Assembly: GCA_024362935.1 (NCBI GenBank) | Contig: JANCRA010000018.1 | Coordinates: forward strand, 682,001 to 746,000 | Reading direction: 5' to 3' | DNA length: 64,000 nucleotides | Origin: Setophaga petechia | Taxonomy: Eukaryota; Chordata; Aves; Passeriformes; Parulidae | Shown here: one piece after another, positions 20,745 through 33,312 of the stretch | Layout: the number at the start of each line of letters is the position of its first letter | Position numbering within the stretch: the first letter of the stretch is position 1 | Notes under the pieces: model-generated | What the model saw: only the letters and a program-made list of their open reading frames with translations | The model's database searches: none | What the model was told of the DNA's origin: nothing | Made by a program: the position numbers and the translations under genes

Positions 20745-23700
20745 AGTTTCAGTTTGAGTAGAGGTAATCTCTTGGTGGGGTTTTGTCTTTTATCCCCATT
20801 TAAGAAGGACTGTGAGGTCACAGATGCTTTGTTTAAAGCTCAAATAACACTGAGAGAAGTCTTGGAGATATCTGCAATCATTCCTTCAGCTTGCTCTTGA
20901 AGTTTCCATCACCTGCCTTAAGCAGCTGCTGCCATCCACACAGGGTAGGATGGGATTTTATCCTCCAGATCCTCACCTGCCCATCCCTTACCTTTAAATT
21001 GTGACTTTTCTCCTTAATCAGGAATATTCCAGGACCTCCCCAAGGGTGGTGGCTGTCACAACACCCAGGAGCTGCCTGTCCTGGTCCAGCTCAGGTGGAG
21101 CAGATCTCCAGCAGCTCCTGGAAGGGTTTCCTCGTGTGTGTGTGATTTGCACCAGGATCCAGCTCCTCCCTGTAGCAATGTGGGGTTTAGATGGTGGAAA
21201 AGCTCCTTATTTCCTGTGGAAAAGCTGCTTGGGGAGGTGCTCAGGCCAAGCAGTCAGGTGCACACAGCACACTCAGCACGGCCTGCTCAGCCAGGAGAGG
21301 CAGCAGCGCCTTTGGTGTGATAAATTCCAGCCAAGGCTTATTCCAGCACACCCAAGGGGATCAGGGCCAAAAGCCCAAACCGTGTGGTGTGAACAAAGTG
21401 TGGGGTCAGTGGTCAATGGTCTGAGGGTTGGGGTTTGATACCACAAAAAGTGAGGGAACAGGGAAAGGAGAAACCACAAGAATTAGGAACGTATCAGTAA
21501 CACAATCTGGGGTGGATCAGCGTTGAGAGGCTCCATGGGGAAGGCTTTTCCTCCAGCCTAGATGGAGACTCTGGTTTATTCTTCCATGGCAAGGCCCTGG
21601 GGATTTCCCTGAGGGGTTCAAAGGATTCCTCAGTTCCCCTGCAGGAATTGCTGCTGGGAGCAAGAGGAGGAACCCAGCCTTGCTTGGAGGCTTGGAGCAG
21701 GATCAAGGCTGCTCCTCTGCTGGCATTTGAGGAGTCTGGAAACAAGGGAAAACAGCAGATGCAAACAGAGCAGCACAGTCTGTAGCCCGGGGTGGGAGAG
21801 TTATTTCTGTGTATTTAATAAGTGGCTGCTTGGTCAGCTCCTGCTCTAAATGAGCAGCCAGTTCAGCTTTCAGGTGTGCACTGTTGGTGTTCAGAAAATC
21901 ATCTTCAGTTTAGCTGGAATATTGCTGGAGATCTACTCTGTAAATTGCCAGAACTCCTGGGTGTCTGTTAGGGACGTTTGCCCCTGTCAGAACAAATAAA
22001 ATTATTGAGAAATATGCAAATAGTTGGGTCTGATGTTAGTAAAATAAAATATTGTCAGCTCCAAAAGGATTAAGTTCTTGGTGTCTCTTCAAAAACTTCA
22101 TTTATTTCATCTTCTGATTAAAAAGGAAGAAGAAGGAATGTTTGCAAATGGAAGCACCATACAGTTATTATTCCATGTCCTCCCTGTGTCCTCCTGCACA
22201 GCCAACCCTGACTGAGACACTGGAGATTCAACTTTGGGAGAATTTCACTGTCTGCCCTGACATTTCACACTTCCCTGTCCAGATCCACATCTTCAGTTTG
22301 AAACTGGAAACTGTAGAAATCTTTTAGGCTTAGCCTTTGTGTGTTTTTGGGGTCCCCCAAAAGTCATCACTGCAGGTGGAAAAGCCCCACTCAGACCCCT
22401 GTCTCAATCCATCTGTGCTTGCACAAATTCTGCACCCCTGGGGTGTTTTATTGTGTGAAATATCTGATCCCTGTGCTTTAGAAGCTCATTTACATTCACT
22501 TTTGTGCTTCTGTGGCACTTACACAAAATTCAGAGAGTTCTCAAGCAAATGACTGTTGGTACTTAAATGCAGAATATGCTTTTTAAACATATAATTAAAC
22601 CAAGATATTTCCACCAAGTGCACTGAAATCCATGTGCCCAAATTCAAGGCTAAATCCCTGCCATATTTTAACTCTGTGTTAAAACCAATTTTTAACTAAA
22701 AATCTGGGATATTTTTTTCTGGTTTGTTCTTGGCATGCTTATCTGGCATAAAAGGTGGAGTTTTGGGGGTGTTTCCTCAGTATAATTTTCATGTGGGGGA
22801 TCAGATTTCCTCCTAACTCTTTTCTATTTCTGGCCAAGCACAGCAGAACATCTGTTTATTTCCCAGGAAAAATGTTAAACAACAATACAAGGTTGTAAAT
22901 GGAGTGAGCATCTGATGGAACAAATTCTTGTTTATAACCCAGACCTGCACGTTGGGAATTTTCTCCTGACAGTTCAGAGCTCTGCATCAAAGTCACATCT
23001 CCTGGAAATGAACATCAAAGTAACTCAGCTCGTTAGGGTGGTGTTTCAACAAAGTCTGCAACATCTCTATAAATTAAAAAGTAATTACTGCTATCAACTT
23101 TTTATTGACTGTATCACCATTCTGTTGTACAGGATGCAACTCAATGGAGAGAAGTGTTGAAGGAATTAAAAATAAATCTATTTAAAACAGAAATTAAGCT
23201 GGTTTGACTTTCCTATTGTGATATTTAAGAAAGAGTCAAACCACCATAAATATTTTCCTTTAAGGAAAAATACAGAGTGCACAGCATGGTTCTGAAGGCA
23301 ATAAAACAGGACATGATCAGCCCTAGACAGGATTTTATTTAGGGACACAAAACCCTCAGTCAGGGAGTTCACGTACCAATGACAAATCCCATCAGAGGCC
23401 AACGAGCAGAATTTGTGTCTCTGTGGTTACCATGAGCCAGATGATATTTTTAACAGATTTTGATCATTCTGGAGAAGAGTTCAAGATCTCTGGAAGTCCT
23501 GAGGACATCTCACAAATGACTGCAATGTGTGTGTTTTACATCCAATAATAGTCGTGTGTATAGAAATGGAATCACTGGGGCTTTTTTACATGGGTCACAT
23601 GTCAAAATGAGTGACTTTGAAGGGGTGGCTTTTTATTTGTTTAAAAACTGCTGCTGATATGGAGTTTATGTGGTTTCTTTTCCTGAATCAGGTGATTCTT

Positions 23701-25230
23701 ACATTTTTTTTTGTTGAGCTTCATCAATAACCAAGAGTTATTCATCAGTCCTGGTGGAGATTCTCATCCCTAGGTCAGCAAGGTCCTCTCGACTCAGACT
23801 TGTGACCTCCCAGCCACAGCCTTGATTTGGGCAGTTTTGGAACCTTGCACTTATTTTATGATTTGAAAACCAATTTCAAACTGTAAACAGATGCATGAGT
23901 CATTTTATAGGCACTTTCTCCAAAAGATGCTTACCCAGGGTTTTTAAATGCTCACTAGTTTATGCTTCTGTTTCCTGGAGATATTTAGAGAAGTAATTAT
24001 AACTGGGAAGATGCAAAGCTCCAACTTTTATTAATAATGCACAAACTCGTGACATCCAACAGCTTGTACACAGTTAGAGCATCCAAATGCTCCAAAGGAC
24101 TCCATAGATTTTACACTTGATAATATTTTCTTGGAAGCTTTACTATTCTGGGTTTTCTAGTCAAGGTCAAGTCAATCAAGTTGTCTCAATTTATTGTTTA
24201 AACTCAGATAAAAATATTAACAAATGTGGGGATTTTGCATGAAGTAAAATTTTATTTTTCTTCCCTATTTTGTATATGTTTATACATTTTTCTGTTGAAT
24301 ACATGCCTTGAACCACAGCATATTTTCTATTCTAGCTGCTAAAATAAAACCTTCATAATGGATGCAGCATCAGCCCTTCCTCTGCCTGTAGTTACCCTCA
24401 TTGGAATTTCTGATCACACCCAAATCCACCTCCTCTACTGAGATTTTCCAGCCCAGCAGATGGGAAAGTCTATTGAATAAATCTAAATACTCTTACAAAA
24501 GAGACAAACCCAACTGAAACCTGACTTTTCAGACTTTTAGCCTTTAAAAGACAGCAAGGAATTCAGAGGATTTTTTGCCTACATAACTTTTGGGAGCTTT
24601 TCCTCAGCAACATGCACAATCTGACACAACATGATAAAATGGTGAGGGAGTCCACCAGGAAATCATTTCAGTGCTTTTTCTGAGTGTTACAAACTGCTTT
24701 AGTGGCTGGAAAGAAACTTCTTTCATTGAAAGGATCTTTCTGTTTCCATGAATTTCTATGCAGCAGCCAGCTCGCTTTGCTGGGCTCTGTGTCCACAGGG
24801 ATGTGCCCACACAAAGTCATGGGAGGAACCATGCCCTGGAAAAGCAATCAGAAGAACTCTTTCCCAAACTTAGGTGGTTGTTTTTTTCCCAAAGAAACAC
24901 AAAAAGAGGCAATGCATTGTGCTTTTGTTCCTCTTGTTAAAGGCTATTCTTGTGATTTTTCAGTTCAGATTTGCCTGGATAAAATATTCAAAATAAAACA
25001 CATTATCCATAATCCCTTCTGGCCTAATTCCATTCCAAGTTTACTGATGATGCAAGCTGACATTCCCAGTAACTGAGGACTAAGTTTAGCCTCCAAACAT
25101 GCATGTTGCACTCGGCTGGAGCAGAGTTCCCTGCAGACACGGATCTGCCCTGACTCACAGGGAGGGGATTGCTCCCTCCCAGAGGAGCTGTGCCTTTCAC
25201 CATGCTGGGCCAGAGCAGATCCTCTGTGGA
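20745..25230. other. Intergenic, nothing recognised
   Basis: About 4.5 kb without a supportable gene, RNA or repeat family. Open frames are short and without recognisable domains. Confidence 0.4.
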
Positions 25231-26060
25231 GCACCCCCAGGCCATGGGGCAAATCACTGTGTCCAGCCTTAGAGCAATTCCCAATGTCCATCTTTGTCCT
25301 CAGGCCATGGGGCACATCCCTGTGTCCATCCTTGTCCCCATACCCTGGGTCACATCCCTGTGTCCATGCTTGGAGCAGATCTCCGTGTCCAGCCTTGTCC
25401 CCAGACGTGGGGCACATCCCCATGTCCATCCTTGTCCCCAAACCCTGGGGCACATCCCTGTGTCCATTCATGTCCCCAAACCCTGGGGCACATCCCTGTG
25501 TCCATTCATGTCCCCAAACCCTGGGGCACATCCCTGTGTCCATTCATGTCCCCAAACCCTGGGGCACATCCCTGTGTTCATCCTTGTCACCAAACCCTGG
25601 GACACATCCCTGTGTCCAGCCTTAGAGCAGTTCCCCATGTCCATGCTTGTCCCCAGGCCACGGGGCACATCCCTGTGTCCATCCTTGTCCCCAAACCCTG
25701 GGGCACATCCCCATGTCCATTCATGTCCCCAAACCCTGGGGCACATCCTCATGTCCATTCATGTCCCCAAACCCTGGGGCACATCCTTGTGTCCATCCTT
25801 GTCACCAAACCCTGGGGCACATCCCCGTGTCCAGCCTTAGAGCAGTTCCCAATGTCCATCTTTGTCCTCAGGCCATGGGGCACATCCCTGCGTCCATCCT
25901 TGTCCCCAAACCCTGGGACACATCCCCATGTCCCTCCTTGTCACCAAACCCTGGGGTACATCCCCGTGTCCATGCTTGTCACCAAACCCTGGGGCACATC
26001 CCCGTGTCCAGCCTTGTCCCCAAACCCTGGGGCACATCCCTGTGTCCATCCTTGTCCCCG
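25231..26060. repeat. 38-bp minisatellite, about 22 copies
   Basis: The unit is approximately cttgtccccaaaccctgggg plus cacatccctgtgtccatc. The 38-bp spacing was checked at 25441 to 25479 and continues regularly. Variants replace the middle with a cagccttagagcagttcc type. Because 38 is not a multiple of 3 and the unit has no stops, all three plus frames and some minus frames stay open for hundreds of bases (Pro/His/Cys/Ser-rich). These are not treated as genes. Confidence 0.95.
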
Positions 26061-27598
26061 TGCCTGTGCTGGCCCAGCCCTTCTCTTTAACCACTAAAAC
26101 CCACCCAGCTGCTGCACAGATAAATCCCATAGGGTGGGAAAGGTGGGAAAGCTGGTGCAGAAATATTGGCCCAAATAAATCCTGCACCTCAGGCGGGAGG
26201 AAATATTTTCACCTTGATTTAATTTTAGGCTGGAGTTTTTCATGTCTGACCATTGCACCCCAACACAATGCAAACCCCTAAAGATAGACAAAAAATTCGA
26301 TCCAGAACATTGTTCCCTGTTTATTTCCCAGTCCAGCTGGTTTGAATAGAAACTCCCATCCTCTTTCTCACCACTTCCACTGGGGGACATTTCCCTGCAT
26401 TCCTGCAGAGCCACCTCAGCCCTGGTGTCACTGGTCCCTGCTCAGGTTTCTCCTCTCTGCTCCCCACTGCTGTTCCTGCTCTTTGGCAGCACTCAGGACC
26501 AGGGGATTCTGGCTCTTGGGGACCAGTGTGTCCCCTTGAGGGAAAATGGAAAGAATTCCCAGCTTTCACATTATTATTTCCATTCATTATTTGGTGGTTT
26601 TTTGGTGCTAATAGATAAGGAGAGGGAAACATGCAAAAACAACAGAGTTTTCCCAGCTGGTTAGTGCAGAGTGAGACCTGGAGCTCCAAAATTCCAGTAA
26701 CTCAGCCCAGAGGCCAAGCAGCTCAGCTGCCTTTTGTTTTCCTTCTTGCACAGCATCTTCATTCCTATTTGCAGACGAAAAGTGACGAGCTATTGACTGC
26801 AAAAAAGCCAGTGGCTGGAATAGTAAATAAATCTTGCCTGCCACAGCGCTGCCCCCGCAGTGAGAAACTCGAGCTGACACGTCTCTCATTACTCTGTGTT
26901 GTTTCCTGTATAATTTATGACTCTCCATTGCATGTGTTTGGAGTTGTAAATGTGATCTGCAGCTGCAGCTGACATCAGGCATGCAAAGGACAGCTCCCAA
27001 TAATGCTGTTAGTCCTTTATGGGCAGAGTTACAGTAAATAACACTTAATGTGAAATATGTAGAGCCATAACAAACATGACAGTGGCTAAGGTTGCTTCTG
27101 CTGAGACTGCTTGCAAGGAAGGCAAGGAGCTGCATCAAGGACAGGGCCCACAGGTTCTTTGAAGACTCCTCCCTTCTTGTTACTGAGGTAAAACACTACA
27201 AGAAATATGTTTTAATACCTTTGTTACAACAAATTGTAAGAGATCTGTCTGGATAAAAGAATATCTGGTTTCCAGTCCATTAAGGCAGCTCCAGGTGACC
27301 CAAGGAGATTGATCCCATGGAGTGTGGATGTTTCTCATGCATTGCTAAATATGAGCTCAATGTCTCCACCCACAGCAATTTTTCACCAGATTCTGAGACT
27401 GGTCTGGACATCCTCCCTGTCTGCCTAAAGCCAAAGAGGAGCACTAAAAAACAGCCTGATTTTCTCTGTTAGAGTGCTCTTGTGGATGGAATTCTGTAGG
27501 GTACCAGCTACTGTAGGTTTCTGAACTGGAGAAACCATTGTAGAAACAGTTTTTGTTATTTCCCTTCTTGTATTGCTGACTGTGATTAATTTTCACTC
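26061..27598. other. Intergenic; possible conserved non-coding segment near 26.8-27.1 kb
   Basis: No gene recognised. The stretch at about 26810-27070 is free of repeats, with homeobox-type and E-box-like motifs (cagctgcagctg, cctttatgggc, ataatttatg), and looks enhancer-like. A minus-strand open frame spans it but resembles no protein I know. Enhancer status is a guess. Confidence 0.3.
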
Positions 27599-27691
27599 TT
27601 AAAGCAGAATTAAAATGCTGCTTTTTAATGTCAGGAAACCATTGGTTTCCTGACATTACAGGTAATTTCAAACAGGTAAATTCTGCTTTAA
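27599..27691. repeat. Nested inverted repeat (hairpin within hairpin)
   Basis: The inner arms aatgtcaggaaacca (27627-27641) and tggtttcctgacatt (27643-27657) are perfect 15-bp complements around one base. The outer arms ttaaagcagaatt (27599-27611) and aattctgctttaa (27679-27691) are perfect 13-bp complements. The 93-bp unit could fold as a cruciform or hairpin RNA. Confidence 0.9.
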
Positions 27692-29073
27692 ATTACCCTC
27701 ACCTGACCCTACAGAAACTCAAGGGCTGATCTTACAGCTTCTGATATTAGGAAGAAATTCTTTATTCAAAGGCCCTGGCAGAATTTCGTAGGAAATTGAC
27801 AAGCTATGGCTCCACACTTTGGGACTTCCTGAATATTGAAGTTTCCTTTCTGCCTTACAAGGTGATGCAAAGAATTGGAAACCACCCTGAACCACAAGCA
27901 ACTGGAAAGTTTCAGGATCAAATCCTATCAATTTATCTCCAGAAGTTCATCTCCCTGTTTGGGCTCTCTCCAACCAGTTAACCACAGCACTGGGAAACTT
28001 GGAAAACACAGAGAATCTTAATTTTAAGTTTTTCTCCTGCTCTGATTAAGCTGTGAAAAGAAACAGGCGAATGTAAAGAGATCCACCCACTCCAGGCACA
28101 TTAATTACAGGGACTGAAAGTCAGCCAATAATGGAGGTAAGACAGAAATCCAGTGCATTAACAACTGAACAATGGGCATTGTTCTCCCGTTTACCCACAG
28201 CTGCAGGTGTGTACAGCACAGCCTTTGTCTTCCCGGGGGCTAATTTGAGTGTTCTGACACTGCCAGAGAAAATTCCTTTATCCATGAGCATCGTGCTGCC
28301 AGGCCTGTCCCAGGCACACACAGAGCTTCAGCCTCTCTGCACAATTTTTGTTTCACGCACAAATAAACAGATGAAAACCTGTTTGTTTGCCCTCCTTCAA
28401 GGACCATTGGGTTATTCAGGACAAGAGTTGTAGCACAAAAGAGAAAATAAATATAAATTAGGTCATTGAGACAGTCCTCCTCGTGTTGCAGTGACTTTTT
28501 TCTGTGGAAATAAAATAGGATGTGTAAAAGGGTCAAACTTCAGGAAAAAAATCTTATTTCTGGTGTTAACCAGTCAAGGGCCTGCCCATACACAGCTGAA
28601 TGCTACAGGGCCAACTCAAGACACACATTTGGCCTCTTTCCCCATTCTCTCCATAATTCATAATTCAATTTTACAGTCACTTCATTAATTTGATTATATA
28701 TAGAACAGCTTTTGGGTGAGGTGTTGCCTTTCCTTGAAAAGAAAAAGTAATTGCAATTTTTCTCTGGGTTCTCCTGTTCTCAGTTATTCATCTGCTACAA
28801 ATATTACTTTTAGTAATGACAAGGTGGCAGCAACAAAGATCATGAACTCAGTCATAGTTTGCATTTGGATTAATGTAATACCAGAAGTGAGAAAATTATT
28901 GGATATTAATTCCAAAGGATTAGGCATTCCAAACCCCTGTAGATTACACCCACATTACTGGCAGTGGAAACCCAGGGGTTTTTTTGGTTTCTTTTTAATT
29001 TTAAGCCCTTTGCCACCAATACTTTAATTATTCTTCCCTTCAATACTTCATTCCTCTGTTCATCCTTAATAGC
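27692..29073. other. Intergenic, nothing recognised
   Basis: No supportable feature was found. Confidence 0.4.
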
Positions 29074-29216
29074 AGAGAATCCCAGGATGGTTTGGGTTTG
29101 AAGGGAGCTTAAAGCTCATCCAGGGCCACCCCAGCCATGGCAGGGGCACCTTCTGCTGTCCCAGGTGCTCCAACCCCAGTGTCCAACCTGGCCTTGGACT
29201 CTTCCAGGGACACAAC
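29074..29216 (-). mobile_element. CR1 LINE 3'-end fragment
   Basis: Reverse-complement CR1 3' block: agagaatcccaggatggttt, ccagccatggcaggggcacc and tgtccaacctggccttgga. Confidence 0.75.
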
Positions 29217-30542
29217 ATTTATTTATCCCTTAAATCAATCAATGACTGAAGTTTAAGATGTGCAATATCTTTTAGAAAACATTTTTGAGTCCAAAACCAA
29301 GATCTTTGTATGCTTGAGAGGGTTTTTTTCCACAGTACCATTTTTTCCCTACAGACAAAACTGACACAAACCAAAGAACAGAAGTTTGGTAATAAAAGAG
29401 GGAAAAAAAAAGAATTGCTCTTTCTATGAGTAGAAAGTTTTGAGTTTTGTTAAAAACAGACTTTCTTCTAAATTAGTATTATTTTCAGAAAGCTTCTCTT
29501 TGCTTCAAAAGTGAGTTTCCTTCAGATGAAAAATGTGGGGTTTTTCTTAAGATGAAAACAACATTGAAAAGGTTTTTGTTTGAAGTTACATTCAAGGAGT
29601 CACATTTTTTTTAGCTACCAAATATTCATAAAAAAAGTCAGCCTGAGGATTTTGTTTTCCAATTAAAAGCAGACACTTTTCAATGGAGAATTTTTGAAGA
29701 TGAAAAATCTTTAGGAACTTAATCACAGTCTTAAGTGTTTAGAACTTAATCTTAACACATCTCTATCCAGATTTGTCAGTGATTTATTAGTATAATGCAC
29801 TATTTTGTTATGCTGTTATTTTGATGTTAATAATGTAATTTCTTGTTTGTTTAATTTTTACTTAATTCTTAAACCCCTTCCTATGGAAACAAATACCAGT
29901 AACAAACTTTCCCCTGTTTTGTATATGTGCAAAGTTCCATTAAATAGAGGATCTGGACATTAAATAACACACATTATACTCAAAATATTTTTATGAGAAA
30001 AGAAATTTCCACTGTCTTCCCCTCGGGAACAGGAAATTTGGAACAGAAATTTAATTCCAATTAAACTCTAATTAATTTTAAATATCTTGGTGTTTAAGTA
30101 CAACCCAATCCCCCAAAGCTGCAGGTGGGATAAGTGGGTGGGAGAGGCCCCTTCCTGGGAATGTTTTTCTCTCCTTGAGATACAAATCTCTGAGGATCCC
30201 TTTCCCATTTGCTACTTTGGGAACAAATTGGATCTCATCAAAGTTGGATGAGTCTGTACCAAAAAGATTTCCAGAGGGAGGAGGAGGAAAATATTTTGTC
30301 AGAGGAAAAATTGGCAGCTGCGTCTTATGCTCCAGACAAGACCTTGGTGGTCAATACCTGCTGATTTATTAATAAAATGTGTTATATAGAGCTTTATCCT
30401 TATTGACACTGTGAAATATCTTTATTTGGTTCAAGCAGGATTTGGTAAAGGGAGATTTCCTTAGAGATTTTTTTTATCCAGCACACAAAGACAGGAGCAG
30501 CCTTTAGGTGGGTGTAGAAGCTCGTGCAGAGGTTGAACAGGA
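29217..30542. other. Intergenic, nothing recognised
   Basis: AT-rich sequence with short A and T runs. No gene or repeat family was identified. Confidence 0.4.
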
Positions 30543-30660
30543 GCCTGAAAACCCCATTGTGAATTAACTGCAGCCTGAAAACCCCATTGTGAATTACAGG
30601 AGCATGAAAACCCCATTGTGAATTAACAGCAGCCTGAAAACCCCATTGTGAATTTACAGC
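30543..30660. repeat. 29-30-bp tandem repeat, 4 copies
   Basis: The unit gcctgaaaaccccattgtga plus attaacagca starts at 30543, 30573, 30602 and 30632. Copies are nearly identical, so the expansion looks recent. Confidence 0.9.
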
Positions 30661-33157
30661 CTGGCCAGGGGCCTGGGGACACTTCAGCCACCAAAGGCCA
30701 TCCCACAGCAGTGACTTCTTCACATTCCCATGGGTGAAAGGCAGAAAAATGCCTCCAGCAGAGTGAGGCAGCCAAAGAACTTTGCTGGCTAAAGCTCACA
30801 CGAGCTGAGGAGTTGGGCAGATTGATCTGAATTATTTCAAAAATTTCTAATGGCTCTTTGGAAAGCTCCAGCAGCAGTACCAAAGTTCTGGTGTCACCTG
30901 AGCAGCAAGGCCAAGCCAGCAGCACTGCTGTGCTGGGAGCAGTGAGACTCAGGATTTATTTACACCAGGCACTGCAGCTTTTGGGTCACAACATTTCTTT
31001 GGTTGTCCATCTCTAGCATCCACTCCCTTTGTAACTCCCATCCTAAAATCCACTGTTCCTTTCCCAATTATGAAGTGGCACAGAAAATTCAGCTTTCCAG
31101 AGGCAGGGTGGGTTTGTTGTTTCCTTTGAGCAGCAGTGCCAGGAGCTCAGGTTCATTTCAGATGAAATTCATCCTGGGAGGAGGAGATTTGCAAAGCTCA
31201 TCACTCCCCTGCTGCCTTCAGCCTGTGGGTTCCTGTGTGAACGGCTGCTCCCCTGAGGACATCCAGGCATCTTCTTTAACACTGACATCAGAAAAACTTC
31301 TTTCCCCAAGTCTCCAGGCTCTGAGCAAAGCAGCAGCTCTCTGAAATTTGTGGCTCACCCTGCTCAGAAAAAAAAATAAATTTAGCCATTGGAGGATGAT
31401 ATTCCTGTGTGTGGCCCAGAGATGCTGCACTCAAGTGCTTAGTCTGACATTAGGCCTGCACGAGTTAATTAAAAAATAATAATTTTTTCTTCTCATCTTC
31501 TGGCTGTCTCCAGTCAGGCAAATATGCTGAAATCACAAAACCAGCAAAGGGATTGCTTTAACTAGGAGATAGGGTATGAATTCAGCATATTTTCTGCATA
31601 GAAATATGACATTTGTATGGAAATGACCCATTTTCTTGAACAGGCAGCTATACATCACAGAAGTTTCACTGTAACATTTATGCAAAAGAGATTGGGAAGC
31701 ACTTTCCCATAAAGTGCTGATTTCCCCCAGACGAAATAATAAGGCAAAGCACAATCCAGAAGCTCAGGAGAAACATTTCACTCAATGTCACATGTTCTGG
31801 GTGTTTGTTTTGATTTCCACGATGATTTCATGTTTGTCTCTCTGTCTTCTCCCAGAAGGAAGTGCAGGGCTCAGGAAGGAATAATCCATTCTCCCTTTTC
31901 TCTTTCCTAATCACATCCCAGCTTCCAAACGATGGCAGAAGGGCAGCAGGACATTTCCACCCTGCTCCAGGGACCAGGGCAGCCTGGGAAAGGTGAGGGT
32001 GGTGGCACAAGGAGGTTTTTCTGCAGGACTGGACAAGGGCTCTGCCACAGGGAGCCAAAATCCCCATGACAAATCCACACTCCCATGACCTACATTTCCT
32101 GGAATATTTGCACAATGCATGTGGAAATTCAGCCATCAGGCAGCACTCTGGGCACACAGCTCAAGGAATGCTGAGGGATCAGTGCTCTGCAGCTTTTCCT
32201 TTCAAATGCAGTGTGTTATGGGCTGGTATTCCAGGGGCTGAGCCAATTCCAGCTCCGGGGCCAAACCCAGAGTCAGGATCAGCAACACGAAATCAAAACC
32301 AACACCAACACATCTCATCCATAGAAAGGTGCCATAACCATAGAATACATAACTAGCAAATCATTTTTAGGCTGCTTTTATTACAAAATTACAATTTGAA
32401 TTAATAGTTGCACAAGTACAAGATTGTTTTTATGCCAGTGCCGAATGAAACGCTCTGACCTCGTTCAACCCCACCGAAGTCAAGTGCAAAATTCACCCTG
32501 ATATGAATGAGAAATTCTTTGAGATTATCATGAATTAAGGTATAGCTTGTTCTGATGATGAATTGAAATTATTTAAAACCAATTAGAACAGAAAAGACAC
32601 ATCCCAAACTAGATGTTCACTGAGCTCAGATTCTTGATTTACAGCCCAACATCCTGACCCTAAATGGAAATCCATACATCACTGAGGCAACATAATCAGA
32701 CTTCAGATAACTTACTTTAGTGCAGGAAATTTTTTTCCCCCTATTCAGGCCAATTGCTGGGAAATTAACAGCAACCAGAGTAATTAGCAGTGCAGATATT
32801 TCACCATCAGAACTCTGAGAGAATAGCAGAGGTTTCCAATGCACACTCAACACCCCCTTCCTTTCCTTTCCCTGTAAAACCAGCCCTGAGTCATTTTGGT
32901 CACCGCTTTATTTCACAAATGTGGAACAGCTCTGGAGCAGCTCATGATTTACTGGAAGTCCTCTGGAAGAGTAAAAACCTTCCAGGCTTGTGCTCAGCCA
33001 CTAAGCACCACTCCTTTCAAAACAGAAAAGAAAATTTAAGTCATTTGTGCCAATGTGACATTAATGGAAGCAGCTTCTGTCTTGGGGGGGTGTTACAGGA
33101 AAGGACACGCCGTGGAAATGTGATTTCCCCTAGTTGCATGACTATTTATATAGAGAA
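30661..33157. other. Intergenic; possible conserved non-coding segments
   Basis: No gene recognised. Two repeat-free AT-rich stretches, about 31430-31740 and 32360-32600, look like vertebrate conserved non-coding sequence (attaa/taattaa motifs). Only comparison with other birds or mammals could show this. Confidence 0.3.
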
Positions 33158-33312
33158 ATAGAAATTCATATAAATGTATACATTTCTATAGATACACATT
33201 TTGTACACTGTAGGCATATACATACATACATATATACACAGGGTGTTATATACACATCCAGATTTGTATATACATATATATAAATATATATACACACGCA
33301 AATGCACACACA
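33158..33312. repeat. TA/CA-rich microsatellite region
   Basis: Interrupted tatacatacatacatatatac and tatatacacacg runs over about 150 bp. Confidence 0.8.

Noticed and set aside
25169..26097. Several long plus- and minus-strand open frames rich in Pro/His/Cys/Ser
   Set aside because: They are the three frames of one 38-bp minisatellite with no stop in the unit. There is no start context, domain or splice structure.
26608..27138. 176-codon minus-strand open frame
   Set aside because: No recognisable domain, no splice sites that make sense, and no family similarity. More likely non-coding, perhaps regulatory.
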